From Fusarium oxysporum f. sp. lycopersici 4287 (taxonomy: Eukaryota > Ascomycota > Sordariomycetes > Hypocreales > Nectriaceae), in the NCBI RefSeq assembly GCF_000149955.1, contig NC_031000.1, positions 1,957,178 through 2,021,177 of the forward strand: a DNA stretch of 64,000 nt. The letters are read 5' to 3'. Positions within the stretch are counted from its first letter, which is position 1. The number at the start of each line of letters is the position of its first letter. The translations under genes and the position numbers were made by a program. Under the pieces are notes generated by a model, which made no database searches, was not told the DNA's origin, and worked only from the letters and a program-made list of their open reading frames with translations. This document shows, in pieces, positions 56,548-64,000 of the stretch.

Positions 56548-56810
56548 TATCCATTTGACCAGTACAGCCCTTCAGCGGGGTCGCGACAGGGGTGTAAAAC
56601 CAATTAAAATGAATAACACTGACGGTACTTCTCCCTACATACTAATATATATGATGGTAAAAGTCCTAGCAGTTTTGGTTATTACAAAGAGCTACCTCAC
56701 AGACTCGGCAGCCGTACCCGGTCTGCCTAGTACCCTGCACGTACTAACCTTGTGACTAAGCAAAGTGGGGGCGAGTGACCTCCTGAAGGGCTGTACCGCT
56801 TAAAGGGATA
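56548..56810. mobile_element. piggyBac-derived MITE (263 bp)
   Basis: Same length and family as 12547-12809 but inverted. The left end reads TATCCATTTGACCAGTACAG and the right end CTGTACCGCTTAAAGGGATA. The interior shares ACGGTACTTCTCCCTACATA on the plus strand with the reverse complement of the other copy, and the minus strand keeps remnants of the transposase zinc-finger end. Confidence 0.85.
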
Positions 56811-59520
56811 GGATGCATGCCGAATTGAATAGAGATCGCGGGAGGTGAAACGACCTTCTCCGCGGGATTAATAAATAAACAAAGATGCCTGGGACGGGAC
56901 AGAATAGTGACTGGTCATTGTTCCTCGGAAATCTTTTACTTATCACAGGAGCTTGGCGCCTGTTCAAGGTCCCTGGTAGAGTGGCTGGGGCTGGAATGGA
57001 GAAAACAAGCATTATTCAAGTCTAGACAGTCAGGGCGTGTTAGTAGATAATGGCCATTACCCCTGCAAATTCGCTAGCGGCAAGCTGCCCCCTTGTTAAC
57101 CGGACTTGAGCTCCGTGTATTCATCCTTGTCAGGCCAACTTCACCGAGATCAACGATGGTTAGCGAGTAAACTTGCCACGGGGCCACTAATTGACCCACT
57201 CTTGATGCGTGACAATGGACTCTTCTCGACCCTTCACTCGTCCGTCAGGCGTCTTGTTCAAGGCTCCAATTCCAATACCCTGCCCATGTCCTCTCATGAT
57301 GGGTGGTACAGTCCACCCTTGGGTTTCATCCCGCCTCTGCATCAACCTGGTAGTTGCCTATTATCCTTCCAAAAGTTCGGGGCCTGCGAAGTTTTGTGAA
57401 ACATCAGTCTCGGAATTGTCAGTTGTGAAAACATCAGTCTCGGAATTGTCAGCATTGGTGGGAGACCCCCTGCCTGAAGCCCCATCTTCTTACTCAGAAT
57501 CCCGGTTGCTGCAACTAGCCCTTGGCTGATCTAATCTGTCGGGGAAAGCCAGCGGGATAACTTGGTATTACCGGCGATGGCTGAAGCCGGAAGTATAACA
57601 GATTATCCTTCGAAAGTACTATCTGTGGCGTACCCTGGCCTTGAGACTTTCCTACCTTTGAAGGGCAGGTGGCTTTTTTTTCGTTACTGGCGCACCGAGA
57701 CTTTTATTTGCTTTTGCTCCTCCTCGAGGAGCCTGTCCAATCATGGTAGCTTGTTTTATTGTCTTTCATTTCTTTCCTGCTGAAAAAATGAGGTGTCATA
57801 CGAGCATTCAGCTGTAATCTTTACCAGGGCATCACCTGGGATTTTTGTATCTCTCTTCCGGTTCTCTTGCACTGTCTGCCGTTAATTGGATAGAACGTCA
57901 ACAGATCCACAAAGGCATTGACCTTTTTCATCTCCGACCCTCCTGTAGCAAGTTCGCCAATCATTGTTGGAGGTTTCCTCTATTCAACCCAAGATATTGT
58001 TATGTGACTTGCGAGTATAGACTTTCTTTGGTGATGACCGCCTCCCTTTCTTACGCTGTTCCGAATCTCTGGTCCTATGACAGTCAGTGCCACCAGATGG
58101 TGGCTTATAAGTGCATGTCCTTGTCATAGATGTGTTCTCGCTTCACTGCTTCACTGTTCAGCACGGGCTGCTGAGCTAGTGCCGATCTTGACATCCTGTC
58201 AAGATCTTGCTGCTGGTGGGGGCTGCCAAGGAAAGGGGTTCTGCGATCGATCTGGGGCCGGCTCCCCGCGTCAAGCTGGGGAGCATCAGCGACAGGGGTA
58301 TACAATCGACCTCGAATGAGGAGGCAATCTCTGCCCAAATTAGGTGATTCAATAAGTGGGCTCCCCGGTCACAGCGCACAGTGCTTTGAGGTTGACCTTA
58401 TTTAGAAGCTATCAGCAGATTAGGATGGCTTTGCGGGCTGGTCGACCGTTTTGCTTACTCACAATTTGGCCGATGCCAGCCCCAACTAGGATGTTGACGC
58501 GACTTGTCACTTGTTTCGGACTCTAGGCGGGGCTGGAGTGGTTCAGCAAACTGAGACATTCAAAGTAAGCTCCGTCTATCTAGCAATCGCGCGATAACCG
58601 AAGAGCAACGAAGAAGAAGAGAATCACTTGATCCCATTCTCTTCCAGTAATCCTGGTCGCGCTGACACAAACAAAGCTGTTGGTTCCAGCGTCATCAAGC
58701 CTACCGTTGCTTTTTCCTTCACCAAATCAGGCCAAGAATTCTCAGACTACAGCTGGTGTGCGAGCTTACGATAAATTGGCTTAACTATTCAGACGAACAT
58801 GCAGATACCGACAAACTGAGAGAAGAAGAAATTGCAACTGCACATGAGGCGGACAACAAAAATACAGTGTTTTTGACGCGCCCGTTTGATAGGTACCGCT
58901 ATGGCACAACTCAGCTAAGATCAGCGGTGCAGGGACCCACAATCGGCCTGCTGGTGACCACTCTCTGTTGATGAAAAAGTGGAATCAAGTAAGACATCAA
59001 TCTTTTGTGTCTGTCGCAAAAGAGTGCTCTCACCAACGTGGGCATTTTGACTTGAGGTCAAAGCCAGCCTAAGCATGATATCAGACATGTTCCTTCTGTC
59101 TCCTCCCTGGTCAGTCGTTTCGGTACACACCACTTTGCCTTACATGCTGGAACGATAAGGTACAAGTGCTTCACTCCAATCCCCGCCCAATACACATCAC
59201 CATCTTATCAGGTTGTACAAGATTTCCTGAGAGCCTGCGAGAAATATTTACCTGGCTCGATTCGACTCGACTTTACCATCCTCTTCCAGCTTTTCTCTTT
59301 CTTCGTATGTCATCGGGAGCGCGAGTTTACCTAATCAACTCATCATCAGCATCCAAGGTTACAACATTCCGTCCATCGCCATCGCGATCCCGTCGACAGT
59401 TCAGTCGAAGCCCTCCCTGTCTAGTATGGATAGCCTATGGGAGAATACCTCGTCAGCTTCTATTCCCATGGTTAGCGTTTCGTCTTACCAATATCCATCA
59501 CTGCCCCTGTCGACATTGAG
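56811..59520. other. Stretch with no recognised gene; leader of the next gene
   Basis: Only unsupported frames under 120 codons (for example 57209-57529). A 22-bp direct repeat lies at 57401-57452. The last 350 bases are rich in C and T with CATC/ATCACC words and probably form promoter and leader of the Zn2Cys6 gene; an open plus-strand frame at 59166-59519 there has no domain. Confidence 0.4.
57401..57452. repeat. 22-bp direct repeat, period 30
   Basis: ACATCAGTCTCGGAATTGTC followed by AG occurs at 57401-57422 and again at 57431-57452. A local tandem duplication with no assigned role. Confidence 0.9.
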
Positions 59521-60842
59521 ATGGGTATGTCACCTCAAGGCTTTATGCCTTACCCCGTTCCTTCCCAACAGCTTTCTTCCTTGAGCATGTTTGATGCTCG
59601 TGATGCTCGGTCACCAAACCAAGGGCATGATCTGAGTATAAAAGGGGCATTCTCACCACCAACCGGTGATCCTTTACATCCTGCGGAAACAGATGAGCAA
59701 CCACAACAAATGGGGAAGAAAAAGAGAAGCAAACTAGGCTATCTTCGCACTTCAGTGGCCTGTGGTAAGTGACAACCTTCCAACCTTCCCATGCATGAGT
59801 ATATCTATCTAAACGTATGCCCTCAAGGTCACTGCCGGCGCCGAAAAATCAGATGTATCACGTCGTCCTCTGACGCGCAAGGTCGTTGTATTAATTGTAT
59901 TCACTTGAGGAAGGAGTGCATTTATTTCCCAGTAGACCAAACATCTCCCGGCGACTCACGAGCAAAGAAAACGTCAAGATCTCCTGCAAAAGTAAAAGGA
60001 AACTCAGCGACATCTATTAGCAATCCAGTAAAGCAACCAAGGAAACCGAGGCCACCATTTAGCCCATCAACAAACACGTCAACACCTATTGCAGTTTCCA
60101 CGACTATTGAAGTCATTAGGATGGAAGGGTTCCCGTCTGAAATGAGAGGTTCGTTAACGGTCTACGGCTGCGGGCTATTAATTAACAGTTAACTACAGCT
60201 TCGTCAGCATCACCAACGAATCAGAATCCTTTTGGAATAAGGGGCCAAGATCTCTCCAACTGGGTGCTTGCAGATGTTGACCAAAACTCAACTTCGAACA
60301 CAGGAGAACTGAATCCAACGTGGCGAACGTATCCTTCGGAATCGCCCATGGGCACACAATTCTTACCGTTTGCGTCTGTACCGCCGTCTCCAGCTGGATG
60401 GGCAGTTGGAAGCTCAAAACCCACATCTCATGGGGACGTGGACCTTGCCTGTGTTCACTACGGGTCTCCGGTGCGAGTCATCCCGTATGAAAGGGAACCC
60501 ATAGCCAGTCATACTCTCTCTCAATATCCTCTGATGGCCTCTAGCCGGCAATTTGAGCGGAGGCCATTTGCATTGTCTGATGTTTATATCACATCTATGA
60601 GTGGTGTAGTTGCTGGATTTGAAGCTGGCACTAGCTCCAATATAAACCCAGCCGTTCCTCTTTCAGCTGGAGCAGTGCCTCCAGCAGACTATACAGCGTC
60701 GGACCAGTCAAAACCACGTCCAGGCTACACTTTTACAAAGGGCCATGACGCTTATGCTGGTGGCTGGCCATCTGGACGCAATGGGCGAGGTCATCCATTA
60801 CAGGTAGCCGGCCCCAGCCAGGCCCAGCCAGCAATTCAGTAA
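59521..60842 (+). CDS. Zn2Cys6 transcription factor
   Basis: Predicted 402-residue nuclear regulator with exons 59521-59764, 59828-60148 and 60199-60842. The first intron (63 nt, GTAAGT to CAAG) splits the zinc cluster; joining gives CGHCRRRKIRC and then CINCIHLRKEC, the six-Cys DNA-binding domain at about residues 81-115, preceded by basic KKKRSKLGYLRTSV. The second intron is 60149-60198. A basic Ser/Pro linker follows, then a disordered half with short conserved-looking blocks (NWVLADVDQNS, WRTYPSESPM, SAGAVPPADY). No Fungal_trans domain is present, as in short Zn2Cys6 regulators. ATG 59521 is the first in frame with the cluster after a leader, but an extra 5' exon is possible. Intact. Confidence 0.87.
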
Positions 60843-61107
60843 TAATGGAGCAGCCTCACATTTACATTACACGCGATGATCATGGAGAAAGTTCTAGGAC
60901 ATATCTTGGGCGTAGTCTTCTTAGTGGGAGAAATGTATTCTAGACAGCGCTCATCATATGTCAACTCAATCAATCAATCACCCCAATCAAATCAATCAAA
61001 TCTTCCCGAGCCACTAACCTACACTAGATAGTCGCAGATGGAAGTCTACTCCCAAATAGCGGGGGGATTAGCGGCAAAGCTAAGTATCTGTTATCGTGAT
61101 CTAACGC

Positions 61108-62370
61108 ATGACCCCACCGCGCATGCAATGTGGAACGCGTTTTCCAACCATGTCGCGCCATCAAAATAATCCCTTCTACACGTGGTTTTTATTCCATTTC
61201 ACCAGTAGGATGTCGAACTCGCCTATCTCCCCGTCGCCAGCTGGCTTTCCGCCAACAACATTGACACATTGCCCTACACCTCCTTCCGTCTTCTCACGAT
61301 TGTCTCAGCCTAAAACGGTCGCCAAGCAGTTGGAAGAAGCAGCCGTTGGAGCTTTACCTCCCAACCCGACCATTGAGAATCTGCCCAAAATTACCTGGAA
61401 GAACCGTCGCTTCGTCCAGGAGGATTTGTTAGCTCGAAAAGGTGCAAAGGGCAGGAATAGCTGGATTAGGTCGCACGGGCCCTTCCTAGTCGAGCTGAAC
61501 TATCAGGATCTACCGATAGGTCACGTCTGGTGCTGCAATCGATGTGATATGAGAGGCGCAGCGGAGTTCTTTTCGGTGCAAGCCACGTCTTCCGCAGCGG
61601 ACCATCTTCGAAAGTCTGTGCTTATCCCGTTCAATCTCTTTGACAAGATATCCAGCAGCTGACCGACCTGCGTAGAGCTCACCGGATCACCCCAGCCAGC
61701 CAGTCTAGTGAGCCAAGTCCTGGTAATGAAAGTGCCATTGATATTTATTCTGGTGCAACGCCCAAAAGACGTCGGCTTGAACAGAGCGCCATACCAAGGG
61801 CGAAAATAAAAGCCATCCAAGAACTAAGCGTCGGCTTCGTCATTGATAGCGATTGCCATTCACCATCTTTGAGCACAGTTTCCTTCGGAAGATCTTCAAC
61901 CATTTCGACAGCGATTTAGTGGTCCACATGGCGTGGAGTGGTAGCTCTATCACTAGAGAGATACACCAGCTCTTTGAAGCGAATCGAGATACCAAGGCAG
62001 AGCTCTGTAACGCGTTGACAGCGTGCATATTAGCTTCGATCTCTGGGCGTCACCGAATCGCTTTGCAATCATGGCTGTATTTGCGCACTTTATCGATCAA
62101 CTGGGGTATCAGAAGTCCCGTCTTCTGGCTTTGCGCCGTCAATCTGGTGCTCATAGTGGCGAGAATCTTGCCGGTTCTCTTGTCGACATCGTCCACGAAT
62201 GGGAGATTGAAGGGCGAGTTGGCTGTGCCATCTCTGATTACATGGCGGCAAATGATACTTGTCTATACCACATGTACCAGCAGCTCGATCCATCGATGAG
62301 GCCTGTTGATATAAAGGCTCGCCGGATGCGATGCTACGGGCACACGCTCAATCATACTTGGGCATTGTAG
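61108..62370 (+). pseudogene. hAT transposase A, N-terminal and central part
   Basis: A BED-type zinc finger (SWIRSHGPFLVELNY, HVWCCNRCDMRGAAEFF, AADHLRKS) occupies the C-terminal half of the first frame (to 61662). After frame changes, a second frame carries the central hAT core: ISFDLWASPNRFAIMAVFAH, FIDQLGYQKSRLLAL, HSGENLA, AANDTCLYHMY and RCYGHTLNH. The frame ends at 62370, where a terminal-type array begins, so the rest of the RNase H fold and the dimerisation domain are missing. Upstream ATCAATCAAT words at 60965-61005 may be the left terminal array. Truncated and frameshifted. Confidence 0.82.
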
Positions 62371-62490
62371 AGTAGAGGGAGTTCTACCCACTTCTTTAGC
62401 CTACCCAGGTAGAGAAGTGGTCTCCTCTACCCTACCCGGGTAGAATGGGTAGAGAGTAGTGGGTAGATTGGTGGATAGACTATAAGGTAG
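62371..62490. repeat. CTACCC/GGGTAG subterminal array
   Basis: Multiple GGGTAGA and TCTACCC words in both orientations, including CTACCCGGGTAG at about 62439. This architecture is typical of hAT subterminal regions. It sits between two hAT genes in convergent orientation and probably belongs to the minus-strand element. Confidence 0.65.
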
Positions 62491-62546
62491 GTAGGGAAGG
62501 CAGATGCCGCATATATGCTCAATTCTTTGTAATAAGCCACTTTATA

Positions 62547-63721
62547 TTATGCATCCCAACCCTCCTCATCAAAAACAATATTCATTTCATCATCCATCTC
62601 CACAGCCTCTAGTATCATCGCTAGCTGCTCCTCCGAAGAGATGAACTTCCTCGCAAACCAGTTGCCCATGCACTCTAACCTCTGGAGGTTCTCTGACGAT
62701 AACCTAAGCCTATCCTAGCTCTGCGTACGGCGTGCTCCCGAGGATTGTTGTTCTGGTTCAGCAGAGGAGGGTGCGATTGAGAGGATATTGATGGCCATAC
62801 GGTGGAGACGAGGATAGCGCCGGCGTTGCTCTGGAGTTAACCACCACTGAAGAGGAGTTATCTTCAGAGCATCAATATCGATAGTTTTATCTTCAATAAA
62901 CGCCATAAACATATCTTCATCCTCTTGCAAAGTAGGTTGAACTCTTAGACGACGTTTCAGCTGGTCTAATTCATTCTCTACCCTCTTCCTCGAGGATGGA
63001 TGGCACGTATCGATATCAGCAACAGCAGCAGGGGCAGAGAGTGATTCATGAGGGAGATGCGCGTATTCCTTCTGCCAGATCGAATAAGCAGCATCGATAG
63101 TCTCTGACGCCACTCTTCAGGCCAGTTCTGAAGAAGGTAATGCTTCCACTTCGAGGGATCGAGAAGTATCGCGGCGGCGTATACTGGCGTTGACTCAACG
63201 AGGGAGTAGTATTTATCAAGGATAAACCAGCCCATCTCAATAGAATGAACCGTGCGGAGATCCTTCTCTGGGCCTGATTTATATAGCACCTATAAAACAT
63301 TAGCTTCAAGCATTATCTTGACAAAGTAGGATAAACCTTCTGATCCTCAAAATAGGTGAGGATAGCATCCATCAGGGTAAGGCATTGGGATAATGAAGCC
63401 TCACTGCCTTCAACCCACAGTGTACCACTAGCAAATACAGAGAGAAACCTCTCCGTACGCTTAAGTTCCCAACAGGCGATACAGTAATGCAGGCTTTTAT
63501 TTGAGGACTTCCCACTTCGATCAGATCTCTCCTTTGGTCTGAATTCAGGCTCCGAACCTCTTGCATATCGAAAAAAAGGTCCAGAATGAAGGTTTCTCGG
63601 AGGGGATCGAGGCAGTACTTGGAAGAGCACTAGAAGCAACACTGGGCGTCGGCAAGGAGAGGTTCAACATGGAAGGCGTTGTAGGGACGGTAGGAGATAA
63701 TGAATGCTGTGAGAAAGACAT
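62547..63721 (-). pseudogene. hAT transposase B, internal-deletion derivative
   Basis: ATG at 63721. A Ser/Pro-rich start leads to a BED-like region (SEKPSFWTFF, broken by a frameshift at a T7 run near 63580, then SLHYCIAC). It passes directly into late RNase H sequence (GTLWVEGSEASLSQCLTLMD) without the central catalytic core. A 47-nt intron at 63336-63290 (GTTTAT, GCTAAT branch, TAG) joins FEDQK to VLYKSGPEKD. Then come ILDKYYSLVESTPVYAAAIL, LDPSKWKHYLLQNW and the dimerisation domain (WWLTPEQRRRYPRLHRMAIN, ILSIAPSSAEPE). The TAG at 62717-62715 interrupts where Trp is expected, and the frame continues (LSSENLQRLECMGNW) to 62547. The element is about 1.2 kb and cannot be autonomous. Confidence 0.83.
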
Positions 63722-64000
63722 GGTTAGAGGTATATATAATAAAGGTGGACTGCAAAACAATATCTTGCTGTGGATGATGCCGGTAGTAACAGGCAGGGAA
63801 GGAGATGAGGAGTAAGTTAATTCCTTGCAAAGGTTTCTAGGTACATATGTATAAAAAGAAGCGAACTACCTATTCAATGCAGTGCCAAGTAGGCTGCAGG
63901 CAGGCAGTAGTAGGCAGTAGCAGGCAGCATGTTTGGTAGCATATGAACTCACGTGAGAGGTCATAATATATTGAGCAGAATGAATGAAATTAGACGACTT
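63722..64000. other. Window end; GCAGGCAGTAG repeat
   Basis: Direct repeats of GGCAGTAGTA and GCAGGCAG lie at about 63895-63930, possibly the far terminal region of hAT element B. No gene is seen. Confidence 0.4.

Noticed and set aside
60957..61005. CRISPR-like ATCAATCAAT repeats
   Set aside because: Short degenerate tandem words without regular spacers in a eukaryotic genome; best read as a transposon end.

Overview
The window is nuclear DNA of a filamentous ascomycete (Pezizomycotina, probably Sordariomycetes). The evidence is short introns (47-141 nt) with CTAAC/CTAAT branch sites, Zn2Cys6 and NsdD-type GATA regulators, a fungal SNF4, a NACHT-ankyrin-ZZ relic, an OrsD-type finger domain and DUF7703 membrane proteins. 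Many stop codons look like CpA-to-TpA changes, as left by repeat-induced point mutation (RIP). I cannot name the species. Two runs of N (1708-1807, 42700-43158) are assembly gaps.

Most of the window is a transposon graveyard. From left to right: a broken piggyBac transposase (22-1995); DUF7703 copy 1 (2835-4037, in-frame stop); a piggyBac-type MITE (4591-4880); a hAT relic (8471-8893, minus); an apparently intact, GC-rich Crypton tyrosine-recombinase element (CDS 9148-11681); a second MITE (12547-12809); a Tc1/mariner relic (12941-13400, minus); a small RING-H2 gene (13689-14295); DUF7703 copy 2 (15746-16639, one stop) fused to a 5'-truncated NACHT-ankyrin-ZZ NLR pseudogene (to 18536); a minus-strand nucleoside-phosphorylase-like NLR domain relic (18960-19320); and an apparently intact NsdD-like GATA factor gene (20057-21277, minus).

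The centre holds a complete Ty1/copia element (23270-28896; 186-bp LTRs with 3 differences; TTAAT target duplication), a second copia element of another family truncated before reverse transcriptase (29207-32898, minus), the only open DUF7703 copy (34982-36010), a pogo-type element (36181-38348) lying next to OrsD-domain fragments, a LaeA-like methyltransferase gene (40667-42585), two pogo zinc-knuckle tails, and a second piggyBac relic (44121-44727).

The right third is more gene-like. It holds an intact four-exon SNF4/AMPK-gamma gene (45436-47231), an AT-rich tract and a LINE relic, a five-exon Fungal_trans_2 regulator without a visible zinc cluster (53564-55617), a three-exon Zn2Cys6 regulator (59521-60842), and two hAT elements (61108-62370 plus; 62547-63721 minus). 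No metabolic cluster is evident. The plausible host genes are scattered regulators: SNF4, NsdD-like, two transcription factors, the methyltransferase and the RING protein. They sit in repeat-rich, RIP-affected DNA. All exon joins given here were read by eye and none is experimentally supported.
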